Counted from the first letter of the stretch, positions 9,492-19,654 are shown. The stretch: DNA of 64,000 bases from Yoonia sp. GPGPB17 (GCF_037892195.1 NZ_JATACI010000002.1:1364001-1428000); one strand, 5' to 3'. Notes: generated by a model from the letters alone, not told the origin. Made by a program: numbers and translations.

Positions 9492-9797
9492 CGTCGAAAG
9501 CGCCCGCCACCGAATGGTGATTCTCAGGGCAAAGTGGCACAAGGGCTCATTTCGGCCTCATTTGGCGGATCGAATAATCAACAGTACAATATAGTTTGGA
9601 TCACTGTTTCGTAAATACGCAGAAAAATCGGCAGTTATATGAACCTAAAGTGAACAAATATACTTTTGACACCCTAAAGTCTGATTTTTGCCTCATTTGG
9701 CTCGCTTTTTGTAAGAGTTCGAGACAGATTGTGTTTTGTAAGCTTTTGTATTTGTGAGAGTGATGTTCGCCCCTCGGGGGACAACAGTTAAGTTTGA
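9492..9797. other. Gap between ppx and the PP2C gene
   Basis: An AT-rich stretch of 306 bases without a coding frame. It should hold the promoter of the PP2C gene. I see no convincing terminator hairpin and no operator. Confidence 0.4.
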
Positions 9798-10898
9798 ATG
9801 GTGAATGTGTTGGAAAAAGCAGTCAGATTCGATGTCGCAACAGCGGCAATCAAAGGTGGACGTGACTATCAGGAAGACAGTCTGATCGCCAATTTCCCTC
9901 AGGGACAAGAAACGGGTTTTGCGGTTTTGGCCGATGGCATGGGCGGGCATCTGTCCGGGGATGTTGCGAGCGCGCTTGTGATGTCTGAAGTGTTCAGCCA
10001 GATCAAACGCAAAGAGATGTTACTGGACAAACGGATCACCGACATCTCGGCATTGCTGTATAATACGGCAATGGCGGCCAACACATGCGTGACCCAGCAT
10101 ATCGCAGAAAAGCCTGACACCTATGGCATGGGCGCGACACTGCTGGCCTGTGTCATTCGCGGTGATGATCTTTATTGGGTGTCCGTGGGCGACTCGCCCC
10201 TTTTCTTGTTCCGCGACGGCGAATTGCGCCAGCTAAACCAAGATCATTCAATGGCCCCGCAGATCGACATGATGGTCAAAGTGGGTGCCATGGATCCTGA
10301 GGTCGGGCGCAATCACCCTGATCGCAATACGCTGACATCCGCCATTGCTGGTGCGGAGATCGACAAGATTGATTGCCCTGACGAGCCGACGGCCGTTTTG
10401 CCCGGTGATATCATCCTCGTCGCAAGTGATGGTCTCCAATTTCTGTCGAATGATGCCATCGCAAAGATCCTGCAAGAAACAAAGGATGCACGCAGCGCGG
10501 ATATCACCGAAGCCTTGTTATCTGCGATCAGTGATCTTGATGACCCCGAGCAGGACAACACTGCCTTCAGCGTCATCAAACTTGGTGTACGTCAGGAAGT
10601 TACCGTGTCCGACCCAGCCGATACGGCACCCGTTCTTGTGCAGTTGCGCGCCGATCTTGGACGCAGCCTTCCGACCGAGGCGCAGGATGAAGACCAGCCT
10701 GCCGCCGTAGACGAACCGGATGAGGCTGCCGAACCCATCGACATCCCGACCAAGCGCATCATCCGTCTGGTGACGTCACAAGCACTGGGCTTTGACAAGC
10801 CCGCAGTGGCACCCAGAGAAGACACAGACCCCGCCGAAGACATACGCTCTCAAGGCAATGACAGTTGGTATCATCGGCAACGCTCATCGAACGATTAG
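9798..10898 (+). CDS. PP2C-family Ser/Thr protein phosphatase with disordered C-terminal tail
   Basis: The metal-binding motifs are in order: RDYQEDS (22-28), LADGMGGH (44-51), VSVGDSPLFLFRDGELRQLN in the middle, LVASDGLQFLS and the closing DNTAFSVIKLG. The domain ends near residue 260. About 100 further residues are rich in Asp, Glu, Ala and Pro and probably unstructured. No membrane segment or kinase partner is visible in the window, so the target is unknown. The start is preceded by no strong Shine-Dalgarno sequence; ATG 9798 is chosen because the domain begins 10 residues later. Confidence 0.9.
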   Translation: MVNVLEKAVRFDVATAAIKGGRDYQEDSLIANFPQGQETGFAVLADGMGGHLSGDVASALVMSEVFSQIKRKEMLLDKRITDISALLYNTAMAANTCVTQHIAEKPDTYGMGATLLACVIRGDDLYWVSVGDSPLFLFRDGELRQLNQDHSMAPQIDMMVKVGAMDPEVGRNHPDRNTLTSAIAGAEIDKIDCPDEPTAVLPGDIILVASDGLQFLSNDAIAKILQETKDARSADITEALLSAISDLDDPEQDNTAFSVIKLGVRQEVTVSDPADTAPVLVQLRADLGRSLPTEAQDEDQPAAVDEPDEAAEPIDIPTKRIIRLVTSQALGFDKPAVAPREDTDPAEDIRSQGNDSWYHRQRSSND

Positions 10899-10940
10899 AC
10901 CTTAAAGTCGATTTCTAGACCTTAAAGCTCGATTTCCGTC
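10896..10940. repeat. Tandem duplication of about 20 bases across the PP2C stop codon
   Basis: TAGACCTTAAAGTCGATTTC is followed at once by TAGACCTTAAAGCTCGATTTC. The first copy begins with the PP2C stop TAG; the second contains the stop of the convergent small gene. It looks like a recent local duplication of the 3' end of that gene. Confidence 0.7.
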
Positions 10941-11299
10941 CCTTCGAACTCGGGTTCCCAAACGGGTGCTTCAGGGCGGCGGCGCATGATGATATCGCCG
11001 TTGGGCAAGAACTCTGGCGCTTCATAGTGGCGCAAGTCATCAACCTGTTCCAACAGTTCAGCAAAAGCCGGACCCACAGATTGCGCAAATTCCGCAAAGG
11101 CCGGACCCATCTCTTCAAAGCTGTCGCGCAGCGCATCGATCGTTGGCTCCATCTCATCCATCAGGCCCCGCATCAGCATGCGCGCGCCCTCTTCCATCAG
11201 ATCGAAACCTTCATTTGACGGCGTGTCAGTGCTGTCTTGCGCCATCGCCGACGTCCACGAAAGATTTGCGACAAGTGTCAGTGCGATGATCCGTCTCAT
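10922..11299 (-). CDS. Small exported Rhodobacterales protein of unknown function
   Basis: From ATG 11299 the product has 125 residues: a signal peptide (MRRIIALTLVANLSW...AMA-Q) and an acidic helical body with GARMLMRGLMDEMEP, EMGPAFAEFAQSVGPAF and the closing PNGDIIMRRRPEAP. Similar proteins occur across Rhodobacterales, some named AAA ATPase in databases without any ATPase motif; I see none here either. The gene converges on PP2C with a gap of 23 bases and lies just after the EEP hydrolase gene on the same strand. Confidence 0.7.
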   Translation of the reverse strand: MRRIIALTLVANLSWTSAMAQDSTDTPSNEGFDLMEEGARMLMRGLMDEMEPTIDALRDSFEEMGPAFAEFAQSVGPAFAELLEQVDDLRHYEAPEFLPNGDIIMRRRPEAPVWEPEFEGTEIEL

Positions 11300-11336
11300 G
11301 CCCCCAAAGGTAGGAACATTGCGGCACAATTTCAAA

Positions 11337-12335
11337 TCACAAATCGATGTCCAGCACGACCGGGAAGTGATCTGAAGCGGCCAAGAGCCCCTCTCGCAAG
11401 GCGACATTCATATAGCATGCTGGGTGATCAAAAGGATGCCAAATCTGCCATTTCGGCGCTTTCTGGCGCAACCCCGGCGACACCATAATGTAGTCTAGCA
11501 ACGCTTGCAGATATGGTTCGCCCTTGCGCTTGAACCGCGCCGTTGCGGGGGTGGCACCGAACCTGCGCGACAGAACCATTTGGGCGTGCGGATCAAAGAG
11601 CCGCTCTTGCAGGCCCTCGCCCAGAACAATTTCGACCCCAGAGCGGCCAAACAGCTTCTCATACTCATCCAGCCCCGGACCATCGTTGAAGTCACCCAGC
11701 ACGATCAGATCTTCGCCCGCCGCCAGATGCTGTTCGACCCGCTTGCGCAGCCAGACACATTGCGCCAATTGCTTGCGGCGGTTCTGAATCGAGATGCGGG
11801 TTGCCTCGGCGTCGTTGCGCGCGCCATGAGGAGCTTTCGATTTGGCATGCACACCAATCAGTCGCACCGGGCCACTACCGGTTGTCAACGCGGCCTCAAG
11901 CGGTGGCTTTGACCAGACAATCGGATCAGGATGCGCATCGACGTCGACATCCATCTGGAACTGGCCGTCAAACTGCGGGGCCTCTGCACCGCTTTGGGGG
12001 TCATGTCTGGCGTCCACCACATCAGGGTCGTAAAGCAGCGCAATTTCCTGCTGCGTATCATTGGTAAACCCCGTCACGGCCTCTCGTGCCCGCAGCCCAA
12101 AACGTGCGGCAAAATGTTCAAGCGCTTTGCGTGCGTCCCGGTGAGGGCTGGTGTCGGGGGCCTCGATAATCATGATAGCATCGGCGTCCATCGCCGCAAA
12201 GACAACACCCAATCCAGCGGTTTGCTGGGCCTTGGTGACATCCCACCGGGACGACCAAGTGCCATCGTCGATCAGCGCGCCTTTATTGTCAAAAAGGCTG
12301 TTGAACCATTCGACGTTATATGTGGCAATCCTCAC
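11337..12335 (-). CDS. Endonuclease/exonuclease/phosphatase-fold (EEP) protein
   Basis: The protein has 332 residues. It opens with RIATYNVEWF, the first metal-binding motif; IIEAPDTS takes the place of the Glu motif, GVHAKSKAPHG follows, VLGDFNDGPG is the Asp/Asn motif and ASDHFPVVLDIDL the catalytic Asp-His at the C-terminus. The fold cleaves phosphodiester bonds in DNA, RNA, inositol phosphates or lipids; the substrate here is unknown. No signal peptide, so it is cytoplasmic. Its ATG overlaps the stop of the TerB/J-domain gene by 4 bases. Confidence 0.85.
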   Translation of the reverse strand: MRIATYNVEWFNSLFDNKGALIDDGTWSSRWDVTKAQQTAGLGVVFAAMDADAIMIIEAPDTSPHRDARKALEHFAARFGLRAREAVTGFTNDTQQEIALLYDPDVVDARHDPQSGAEAPQFDGQFQMDVDVDAHPDPIVWSKPPLEAALTTGSGPVRLIGVHAKSKAPHGARNDAEATRISIQNRRKQLAQCVWLRKRVEQHLAAGEDLIVLGDFNDGPGLDEYEKLFGRSGVEIVLGEGLQERLFDPHAQMVLSRRFGATPATARFKRKGEPYLQALLDYIMVSPGLRQKAPKWQIWHPFDHPACYMNVALREGLLAASDHFPVVLDIDL

Positions 12336-13012
12336 GCACGCACGCCTTGGATTTCTTCCCAGGCGCGGTTGATCGCAACCATGCGGCGTTCTGCCAGTTT
12401 GACGGCTTCTTCAGGCACACCACGGGCAAGCATCTGGTCAGGATGCGTTTCGCGCACCAGCTTGCGCCATGACGCACGTACTTCGTCCATCGGGGCAGTC
12501 GGATCAACGCCAAGCACATCATAAGGGTCACGATCAGCCTCGGCGACGAATTGGCCGCGAATACCCCTGAACCGGCGTTCATCAAAGCCGAATATCTTGG
12601 CAACCTCGTGCAGAAAGTCGTCTTCTTTCGGGTGATAAACCCCGTCGGCCATCGCGATGTGGAACAACCCCTCCAAAAGGTCGCAGAGCGGTCGGTCGTC
12701 GTCGCCATACATCGCCTTGATCCGGCGGGCGTAGATGTCGTAGCCCGCAACATCTTGCCGCGCGAGGTTAAAGACGCGAGCGGCATTAGCCTCCTCGTCC
12801 GGCGGGATCAGGAAAACCTCGCGAAAGGCCACAACCTCGTCTTTGGTCACCAAACCATCGGCCTTGGCCATCTTTGCGCCAAGTGCGATCACAGCGATGG
12901 CAAAGGCCACTGTCCGATCAGGCGAAGCGCGCAGTTTGTCAAAGACAGCCGACAGCCCCTCACCCTTTGCCAGGGCGGCGATTGCTTCGGCCATGCGTGA
13001 CCAAATCGACAT
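12332..13012 (-). CDS. TerB-like and J-domain co-chaperone (DjlA-type)
   Basis: Residues about 30-150 form a helical TerB domain with MAKADGLVTKDEV and MADGVYHPKED (two DG-containing metal-binding loops). Residues about 165-225 form a J domain (DPYDVLGVDPTAP) with the HPD tripeptide in RETHPDQML, which stimulates DnaK. Unlike Escherichia coli DjlA there is no N-terminal membrane helix; this soluble type is usual in alphaproteobacteria. It sits between a GNAT gene and the EEP gene in one minus-strand run. Confidence 0.88.
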   Translation of the reverse strand: MSIWSRMAEAIAALAKGEGLSAVFDKLRASPDRTVAFAIAVIALGAKMAKADGLVTKDEVVAFREVFLIPPDEEANAARVFNLARQDVAGYDIYARRIKAMYGDDDRPLCDLLEGLFHIAMADGVYHPKEDDFLHEVAKIFGFDERRFRGIRGQFVAEADRDPYDVLGVDPTAPMDEVRASWRKLVRETHPDQMLARGVPEEAVKLAERRMVAINRAWEEIQGVRA

Positions 13013-13024
13013 GAAATCTGTCCT

Positions 13025-13492
13025 TTAGAGGCGTTTCTGCATTAAAACGAGGTCAATCCAACGCCCAAACTTGAACCCCACTTCGGGCAGCGTTGCAACC
13101 TTTTGAAAGCCAAGCTTTGCATGAAACGCGACAGCACCTGCGTTTTCCACACTGCAACCGGCGAACATACTATGCATACCAGCCGCTTTGGCATGGGCGC
13201 AAAGGGCCTCCATCAACCGTTTGCCACCGCCCCTTCCGTGGCCATCGGTGTGAAGCATGATCGTATGCTCGACGGTGAAGCGATACCCTTCACCGCTGCG
13301 GAACGGAAAGTAGCGGGCAAAGCCAAGTATCTGCCCGTCCTCGTCCCAAACGAAACAACGCTGCGCGCAGAGCGTCGCTACGTCATCCTCGGTTTTCTCA
13401 ACGGGGTTGAAGGTGATTGTCGTCTCGCGGATCGCGTCGTTCCAGATTGCCGCGATCTGAGCGGCATCAGCGGGGGTCGCGGCACGGATCAT
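13025..13492 (-). CDS. GNAT acetyltransferase, phosphinothricin acetyltransferase-like
   Basis: A single GNAT domain of 155 residues. It begins IRAATPADAAQIAAIWN and has the acetyl-CoA loop HGRGGGKRLMEAL, followed by MFAGCSVENAGAVAFHAKLG and the EVGFKFGRWIDLVLMQK ending typical of the Pat/MddA group, which acetylates amino groups of small amino-acid-like compounds. The substrate cannot be told from sequence. Its start overlaps the VOC gene stop by 4 bases. Confidence 0.88.
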   Translation of the reverse strand: MIRAATPADAAQIAAIWNDAIRETTITFNPVEKTEDDVATLCAQRCFVWDEDGQILGFARYFPFRSGEGYRFTVEHTIMLHTDGHGRGGGKRLMEALCAHAKAAGMHSMFAGCSVENAGAVAFHAKLGFQKVATLPEVGFKFGRWIDLVLMQKRL

Positions 13493-14100
13493 CCCAGCGT
13501 TCTCACCCCATTGGGCGTCTCAAAAGTGGCACGCATACCGAGTGATCCAGCCTTCAAGGTGACCCGATCATCACTTAGGTCCATCATCTGCTTGATACTG
13601 TCGGCATCGGGGTGGCTAACGTCAAACGTTAACAGTTTCACGCCACTTTGGGGTAACCGGTCTGACGGATGATATGTACCTTCCGCCCATTCTATCAGGG
13701 TTGGAAATGCCCCTTGATACGGCAAACTGCCATCGTCCGGAACGGTGATATGCCACTCCAGATCAGCGCGAGTGAGGGCGCGTGGCGTGCCAACCACCGC
13801 TGGCGCCCTTGCGAGTTCGTTTGTCAGATCATCGGCCTGACAAATCCAATTGGCCAGCCGTGGTGGACCAGTAAAATCATCCAGACAAAACCATGCGTGC
13901 CCCGCCTCAGGTGTGGCAGCGGGGTCCTTCGCAATGACCTCCAGGTACAGGCCATCGGCCAGTCCAAGCAGCGTATTATGTGTGCCATATCGCGCGTGCT
14001 GCCCACCGGGTTGGAGCTTCACGCCAAGCTGGTCTTCGACCCACGCCGTGCCTTCGGCAAGATCGGTACAGGCAACGGCGAGATGGTCAAGCCTCAACAT
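13489..14100 (-). CDS. VOC/glyoxalase-like domain protein
   Basis: The protein has 203 residues starting LRLDHLAVACTDLAEG, the typical first strand of the glyoxalase-like (PF13468-type) fold, then GTHNTLLGLADGLYLEVIA and a second half with LPYQGAFPTLIEWAEG. These proteins bind a metal in a cleft; many have no known reaction. It lies 3 bases after the methylmalonyl-CoA mutase gene, so it is probably cotranscribed. Methylmalonyl-CoA epimerase is also a VOC protein, but this sequence is not of that type. Confidence 0.82.
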   Translation of the reverse strand: MLRLDHLAVACTDLAEGTAWVEDQLGVKLQPGGQHARYGTHNTLLGLADGLYLEVIAKDPAATPEAGHAWFCLDDFTGPPRLANWICQADDLTNELARAPAVVGTPRALTRADLEWHITVPDDGSLPYQGAFPTLIEWAEGTYHPSDRLPQSGVKLLTFDVSHPDADSIKQMMDLSDDRVTLKAGSLGMRATFETPNGVRTLG

Positions 14101-14103
14101 AGC

Positions 14104-16230
14104 TTAGCTTCGCGCCTTGCGGATCAGCTCCAGAATGTCTTGCGCCGCTTTCGGGATGTTCGTCCCCGGCCCAAAGATGGCCTTTACGCCGCTGTCATAG
14201 AGAAACTGGTAGTCCTGCTGCGGAATAACACCGCCGCAGATCACGATGATGTCCTCGGCCCCAGCCTCCTTCAGCGCCTGGACCAGTTTCGGCGCAAGCG
14301 TCTTATGCCCCGCCGCCTGAGAACTGATCCCGATCACATGCACATCGTTGTCAATCGCATCCTGCGCGGCCTCGGCGGGTGTCTGAAACAAAGGACCCAC
14401 ATCGACATCAAAGCCGATGTCGGCAAAGGCCGTCGCAATCACTTTCGCGCCGCGGTCATGCCCGTCCTGCCCCATCTTGACGACTAGCATGCGTGGACGG
14501 CGGCCCTCTTCCTCGGCAAAGGCCTCAACGCTTGACTGGATCGCGGCGAACCCTTCGTCGCCCTCATAGGCCGCGCCATAGACGCCCGCCAAAGTCTTCA
14601 CCTCGGCGCGGTGCCGTCCGAATGCTTTTTCCATTGCCATGCTAATCTCTCCGACTGTGGCGCGGGCGCGGGAGGCCTCGACCGCCGCTTCCAGCAAATT
14701 GCCGCCTTCATTGGCGCGGCGGGTGAGTTCGTTCAGCGCCGCCTCGCACGCCGCCGCATCACGGGCCGCCTTCGTGGCCTCAATCCGCGCCACTTGCGCG
14801 AGGCGCACCGCCTCATTGTCGATATCAAGAATATCAATCGGCTCTTCTTCGTCCTTGCGGTACTTGTTGACGCCGACGACCACTTCGGTGCCCCGGTCAA
14901 TCCCGGCCTGCCGTTTCGCTGCTGTCTCTTCAATCCGCAGCTTGGGCATGCCAGAGGCGACCGCTTTGGTCATGCCGCCCATTTCCTCGACTTCTTCGAT
15001 GAGCGCCCAAGCGGCCTCGGCCAGCTCATGCGTCAGGGTCTCGACATAGTAAGAGCCCGCCAGCGGATCGACCACATTGGTCACGCCGGTTTCTTCCTGC
15101 AAGATGAGCTGCGTATTCCGCGCAATCCGCGCACTGAACTCAGTCGGCAGTGCAATCGCCTCGTCCAGTGCGTTTGTGTGCAGCGACTGTGTGCCGCCGA
15201 GCACCGCGCTCATCGCCTCATAGGCTGTGCGGATGACGTTGTTATAGGGATCTTGTTCCTGCAACGACACACCAGAGGTCTGGCAATGGGTGCGCAGCAT
15301 CGAGGATTTGGGGTTCTTAGGCTCAAACTCCGCCATGATGCGCGACCACAGCAGACGCGCGGCGCGCAGTTTGGCGGCCTCCATAAAGAAGTTCATGCCG
15401 ATGGCAAAGAAGAACGACAAACGCCCGGCAAACTGGTCTACGTCCATCCCGCGTGCAATCGCTGTGCGCACATACTCTCGACCGTCTGCCAGCGTATAGG
15501 CCAGCTCTTGCACCAGGTTCGCTCCCGCCTCTTGCATGTGGTAGCCAGAAATCGAGATCGAATTGAATTTCGGCATCTCATTGGTGGTGTATTCGATAAT
15601 ATCCGCGATGATCCGCATCGATGGCTCGGGCGGGTACACATAGGTGTTGCGCACCATAAACTCTTTCAGAATGTCATTCTGAATGGTGCCGGACAGTACA
15701 TTACGCGGATGCCCCTGCTCTTCCCCGGCCACAATGAAGTTGGCAAGGATCGGAATCACCGCGCCATTCATAGTCATCGAGACCGACACCTTATCGAGCG
15801 GGATGCCATCAAAGAGGATTTTCATGTCCTCAACGCTGTCAATCGCAACACCCGCCTTGCCAACATCGCCCTCGACACGCGGGTGATCACTGTCATAGCC
15901 CCGGTGCGTCGCCAGATCGAAGGCCACCGAAACACCCTGCTGCCCCGCCGCCAGCGCCTTGCGATAGAATGCGTTCGATTCTTCCGCCGTTGAAAACCCC
16001 GCATATTGCCGGATCGTCCATGGGCGACCCGCATACATCGTCGCTTTCACCCCGCGCGTAAATGGCGCCTCACCCGGAATGCCACCCATATGCGGCAATC
16101 CCTCTGTATCATCGGCCGTGTAGAGTGGCTGGACCGGGATGCCTTCCAGCGTATCCCATGTCAGCGCTTCCAAAGGCTTGCCACGCAGCTCTTTGCGGGC
16201 GATTTCTTCCCATGTTTTCTTGTCAGACAT
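14104..16230 (-). CDS. scpA: Methylmalonyl-CoA mutase, single large subunit
   Basis: From ATG 16230, behind GGAGGTG, the enzyme has 708 residues, normal length. The N-terminal TIM barrel carries [20 protein letters not shown] and the [14 protein letters not shown] region; the C-terminal B12 domain has [16 protein letters not shown] (Asp-x-His-xx-Gly), then [10 protein letters not shown] and [10 protein letters not shown]. It converts (R)-methylmalonyl-CoA to succinyl-CoA, the last step of propionyl-CoA assimilation and of the ethylmalonyl-CoA pathway, and works downstream of PccAB encoded nearby. The 100 bases to the divergent DUF4174 gene hold its promoter; I see no TTTGCAAA site there. Confidence 0.97.
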   Translation of the reverse strand: MSDKKTWEEIARKELRGKPLEALTWDTLEGIPVQPLYTADDTEGLPHMGGIPGEAPFTRGVKATMYAGRPWTIRQYAGFSTAEESNAFYRKALAAGQQGVSVAFDLATHRGYDSDHPRVEGDVGKAGVAIDSVEDMKILFDGIPLDKVSVSMTMNGAVIPILANFIVAGEEQGHPRNVLSGTIQNDILKEFMVRNTYVYPPEPSMRIIADIIEYTTNEMPKFNSISISGYHMQEAGANLVQELAYTLADGREYVRTAIARGMDVDQFAGRLSFFFAIGMNFFMEAAKLRAARLLWSRIMAEFEPKNPKSSMLRTHCQTSGVSLQEQDPYNNVIRTAYEAMSAVLGGTQSLHTNALDEAIALPTEFSARIARNTQLILQEETGVTNVVDPLAGSYYVETLTHELAEAAWALIEEVEEMGGMTKAVASGMPKLRIEETAAKRQAGIDRGTEVVVGVNKYRKDEEEPIDILDIDNEAVRLAQVARIEATKAARDAAACEAALNELTRRANEGGNLLEAAVEASRARATVGEISMAMEKAFGRHRAEVKTLAGVYGAAYEGDEGFAAIQSSVEAFAEEEGRRPRMLVVKMGQDGHDRGAKVIATAFADIGFDVDVGPLFQTPAEAAQDAIDNDVHVIGISSQAAGHKTLAPKLVQALKEAGAEDIIVICGGVIPQQDYQFLYDSGVKAIFGPGTNIPKAAQDILELIRKARS

Positions 16231-16331
16231 TGACACCTCCGGTGTGCATTTGAATGGGACACACGCATTTGTTTGTGCCAAATTGCACTTGCCCCTTAGC
16301 TTTTGGCGCAAGCGCCTCTATATCGAAGTTC

Positions 16332-16793
16332 ATGAAGTTATTGATGAACATAGCCCTCGCCGCCCTGATCGCCCTGCCCGCAATGGCAGAAGAAAAAACC
16401 GTTCTGGAACGCTGGGAAGAAGACCGAACCCAGGTGTTTGACGGGGCTGAGATCACCCTGGATGAACTCAACTGGGTGGCGCGCCCCTTGGTCGTGTTTG
16501 CGGACACACCCAATGACCCACGTTTCCAGCAGCAAATGGATCTGCTGCTCGCCGGTATCGACCAATTGGCAGAGCGCGATGTGATCATCATTACGGATAC
16601 AGATCGGTCAGCACAGACAGCGCTGCGCACCGAACTGCGCCCGCGCGGATACATGATGGCCTTGGTCGCCAAAGACGGGCGGGTCGCCCTGCGCAAGCCA
16701 TCGCCGTGGAGCGTGCGTGAATTATCGCGGTCCATCGACAAGATGCCATTGCGACAGCAAGAGATTTCAGATCGCCGGTTGCTGGGCGAATAG
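16332..16793 (+). CDS. DUF4174 exported protein
   Basis: I choose ATG 16332, where a signal peptide begins (MKLLMNIALAALIALPAMA), rather than the upstream ATG at 16254. The mature part of about 130 residues fits DUF4174: WVARPLVVFADTPNDPRF, IDQLAERDVIIITDTD and the strand LVAKDGRVALRKPSPWSVRE, a thioredoxin-like outline without the CxxC motif. It is probably periplasmic; the function is unknown. It is divergent from the mutase gene and convergent with the small membrane-protein gene. Confidence 0.8.
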   Translation: MKLLMNIALAALIALPAMAEEKTVLERWEEDRTQVFDGAEITLDELNWVARPLVVFADTPNDPRFQQQMDLLLAGIDQLAERDVIIITDTDRSAQTALRTELRPRGYMMALVAKDGRVALRKPSPWSVRELSRSIDKMPLRQQEISDRRLLGE

Positions 16794-16799
16794 CGGCGG

Positions 16800-17192
16800 C
16801 TAAACAAGTGACGCGCGCTTGAGCAGCAAGCGCCCTCCGACAAACAGGCAAACAAGGATCAACATCAAAAAAACGTTGATCCACGTGCTATATAAGACGT
16901 GGTGCTCAGCCAATTCTTTTATCAAAAGGAAGCAACCGGTTGTGACTGCGACGACCAAGACAGCTCCAACGGTGGCATTCACCCAACCAAGCCAACGGTC
17001 TGAAAAAGCTGCATAGCTGATCACAAAGACCCCGTAGCCCACAATCACGGGAAGCAAGAAAACCACCGCGAAAAAAGCAGGCACATCATAGCCATATCCC
17101 GACATCACGGTCCTAACGCCCAAGGCGAAACCGCCAAAGGTGGACAGCAGAGCCAACCCAAAGGCCGCCGTATATGGCAACCAATCTCGCAT
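16800..17192 (-). CDS. Small four-helix membrane protein
   Basis: The protein has 130 residues with four hydrophobic segments at about 7-27, 38-60, 68-90 and 105-123. Its ATG follows the pccA stop without a base between (TAGATG), so it is translated from the pccA message. I do not recognise a family; members beside pccA in related bacteria are annotated as hypothetical. Confidence 0.7.
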   Translation of the reverse strand: MRDWLPYTAAFGLALLSTFGGFALGVRTVMSGYGYDVPAFFAVVFLLPVIVGYGVFVISYAAFSDRWLGWVNATVGAVLVVAVTTGCFLLIKELAEHHVLYSTWINVFLMLILVCLFVGGRLLLKRASLV

Positions 17193-19189
17193 CTATTCGA
17201 ATTCCATGATCACTTCATCGACCGCGAGGCTGTCGCCCGCACCGGCATTTATCTTCTTCACCGTGCCCTTCTTTTCCGCGCGTAGGATGTTCTCCATCTT
17301 CATCGCCTCGACGGTGCAAAGCGCCTGACCTTCCTGAACCTGATCACCTTCGGCCACATCGACCTTCACGATCAAACCGGGCATTGGGCAAAGCAGGTAC
17401 TTGGATGTGTCGGGCGGTAGTTTCTCTGGCATCAATGCCGCCAGTTCCGCCTGACGCGGGGTACGTACATGCACCTTGATGTCCGCCCCGCGATAGCGCA
17501 CGCGGAAGCCGCCCGAGATTTTGCCAATCTTCAGCACCAGCGGCGCGCCATCCACGGTCAGACGCGCAAGTGGATCGCCCGGTGTCCAATCGCTTTCCAC
17601 CCGCAGCGTTTTGCCGTTGATCGCAACATCGGCCCCGGTCTTGTCGGCATTGATCTTCACCTCATGCGCGTCGCCTTGTAGTTTCACCACCCAATCCTCG
17701 CCGACATGGCGTTCGTGGTTATCCATCCGGCCTGAAATGCGGGTACGTCGGATTTCTGCAACACGGTGCATGGCGGCGGCAGCCGCAGCGACGCGCTCGC
17801 ACGCATCCTCGTCCAGGGTGACCCCTTCGAACCCGTCAGGGTATTCCTCTTCGATGAAGGCGGTCGTCATGTTCCCGCTAGTAAACTTAGGGTGGTCGTA
17901 AACGGCGGCCAAGAACGGCAAGTTATGCCCGATCCCTTCCAATTCGAACCCATCCAACGCAAGACGCATTTCTTCAATCGCCGTGGCCCTGTCCGGCGCC
18001 CATGTGCACAACTTCGCGATCATCGGATCATAATACATGCTGATCTCGCCGCCTTCATAGACGCCGGTATCATTACGCACGGCACGCGTTTCGGTCGCCT
18101 CCTCCGCCGGTGGGCGATAGCGAGTCAGACGCCCGATGGAGGGCAGGAAGTTGCGATAGGGGTCTTCGGCATAGAGACGGCTTTCCATCGCCCAGCCGTT
18201 GATTTTCAGATCAGACTGCCGGAACGGCAGCTTTTCCCCGCAGCAACGCGGATCATCTGTTCGACAAGGTCGATGCCGGTGATCAGCTCTGTCACAGGGT
18301 GTTCAACCTGCAAACGTGTGTTCATTTCAAGGAAATAGAAGTTGCGGTCACCATCAACGATGAACTCAACCGTACCGGCACTGGTATAACCCACCGCTTG
18401 CGCCAAAGCGACAGACTGTTCGCCCATCGCTTTGCGGGTGGCTTCATCAAGGAAAGGACTCGGTGCCTCTTCAATGACCTTTTGGTTGCGGCGCTGGATC
18501 GAGCATTCACGCTCATGCAGATAAACCGCATTGCCGTGCCCGTCGCAAAGCACCTGAATTTCAATATGGCGCGGCTGGGTGACAAACTTTTCAATGAAGA
18601 TACGGTCGTCGCCAAAGCTGTTGGCCGCTTCGTTTTTTGACGACTGGAAACCTTCGCGGGCCTCGTCATCATTCCACGCGATGCGCATACCCTTGCCGCC
18701 ACCACCGGCAGAGGCCTTGATCATCACCGGGTAACCGACCTCGTTTGAGATCTTCACGGCGTCCTCAGCATCCTCAATCAAACCCATATAACCCGGTACG
18801 GTAGACACCTCGGCTTCTTGGGCGATCTTCTTCGATGTGATCTTGTCACCCATCGCCTCGATCGCGCCCTTTGGGGGGCCGATGAAAGCAACGCCAGCGG
18901 CCTCAAGCGCGTCCGCGAATTTGGGGTTTTCAGACAGGAAACCATAGCCGGGGTGCACCGCTTCAGCTCCGGTCTGTTTGATCGCGTCCATCACCTTATC
19001 GATGACAATGTAGGATTGGTTGGCCGGGGGCGGACCAATGTGCACCGCTTCGTCCGCCATTTTCACATGCAGCGCGTTGCGGTCGGCGTCTGAATAGATC
19101 GCCACCGTCTTGATCCCCATTTTTCGGGCGGTCTTGATGACCCGGCAGGCGATTTCACCACGGTTGGCGATGAGAATTTTCTTGAACAT
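17193..19189 (-). CDS. pccA: Propionyl-CoA carboxylase alpha subunit (biotin carboxylase plus biotin carrier), one frameshift
   Basis: It starts [18 protein letters not shown], the usual biotin carboxylase opening; the ATP-grasp part has [13 protein letters not shown] and [15 protein letters not shown]. The C-terminal biotinyl domain carries the biotin Lys in VEAMKMEN. The frame breaks at the four-G run (map 18236-18239): one more G gives [20 protein letters not shown] and joins both halves into about 665 residues. With PccB it makes (S)-methylmalonyl-CoA from propionyl-CoA, ATP and bicarbonate. I think the break is a sequencing error, since every motif on both sides is kept. Confidence 0.93.
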
Positions 19190-19210
19190 TGTCTTACGTC
19201 CCCCAAAACG

Positions 19211-19246
19211 AGAAAGCCGCCGCCGGGGTATCACCCCGACGACGGC
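19211..19246 (-). terminator. Terminator after the small lipoprotein gene
   Basis: On the minus strand a 13-pair stem (GCCGTCGTCGGGG against CCCCGGCGGCGGC with two G-U pairs and a 5-base loop) is followed by TTTCTCGTTTT. It ends the lipoprotein message just before the pccA start. Confidence 0.75.
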
Positions 19247-19287
19247 CTCTATTCATTGCACGCCCGGTCAGGGCGCGATTGTCTGTC

Positions 19288-19494
19288 TTAGTTACAAGCG
19301 TTGATGCCAGCGTCGTCGCAAAGCACACCGACGGCTGCACCAGCAAGCATTGTACCTGTGCGATCTGTGCCCAGCACTTCTGCAGCCACGAGGCCAGCGC
19401 CTGCACCAGCAACGCCGCGCTCCACGTCATTGTCGAGGCAACCTGCCAAACCAAATACTGCCACTGTCGCAAGGATGATTGATGTCTTTTGCAT
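19288..19494 (-). CDS. Small lipoprotein with Gly/Ala-rich segment
   Basis: From ATG 19494 the product has 68 residues. A signal peptide ends in the lipobox LAGC, so Cys18 or so is lipidated. The rest is VAGAGAGLVAAEVLG and a Gly/Ala stretch like the glycine-zipper lipoproteins, closing with two Cys (CDDAGINAC) that may pair. It lies between the two carboxylase genes with its own terminator, so it is a separate unit. Function unknown. The upstream GGCTTAAGATT holds the CTTAAG word discussed in the findings. Confidence 0.72.
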   Translation of the reverse strand: MQKTSIILATVAVFGLAGCLDNDVERGVAGAGAGLVAAEVLGTDRTGTMLAGAAVGVLCDDAGINACN

Positions 19495-19623
19495 AATCTT
19501 AAGCCTATCATTGTTATTTCGGCCGCCCCACAATTGGTGCGGTCTGCGCCACGATGAATAGCAATTTCACCGTGATATCCAATATCATCCGTGATTTTTG
19601 CCCTGCGCAAGCGGATTTCCGTT

Positions 19624-19654
19624 ATCGGCCTGCTTGGTGAGTAAGCAGGCCGAT
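19624..19654. terminator. Perfect 12-pair inverted repeat, terminator-like
   Basis: ATCGGCCTGCTT pairs with AAGCAGGCCGAT across a 7-base loop. Neither side has a T run. It lies in a 340-base space between two minus-strand small genes, which otherwise holds no gene, and may end the upstream message. Confidence 0.45.

Noticed and set aside
14611..15993. 460-residue open frame on the plus strand
   Set aside because: It is antisense to methylmalonyl-CoA mutase, rich in His and Arg, and has no motif; a codon-bias shadow.
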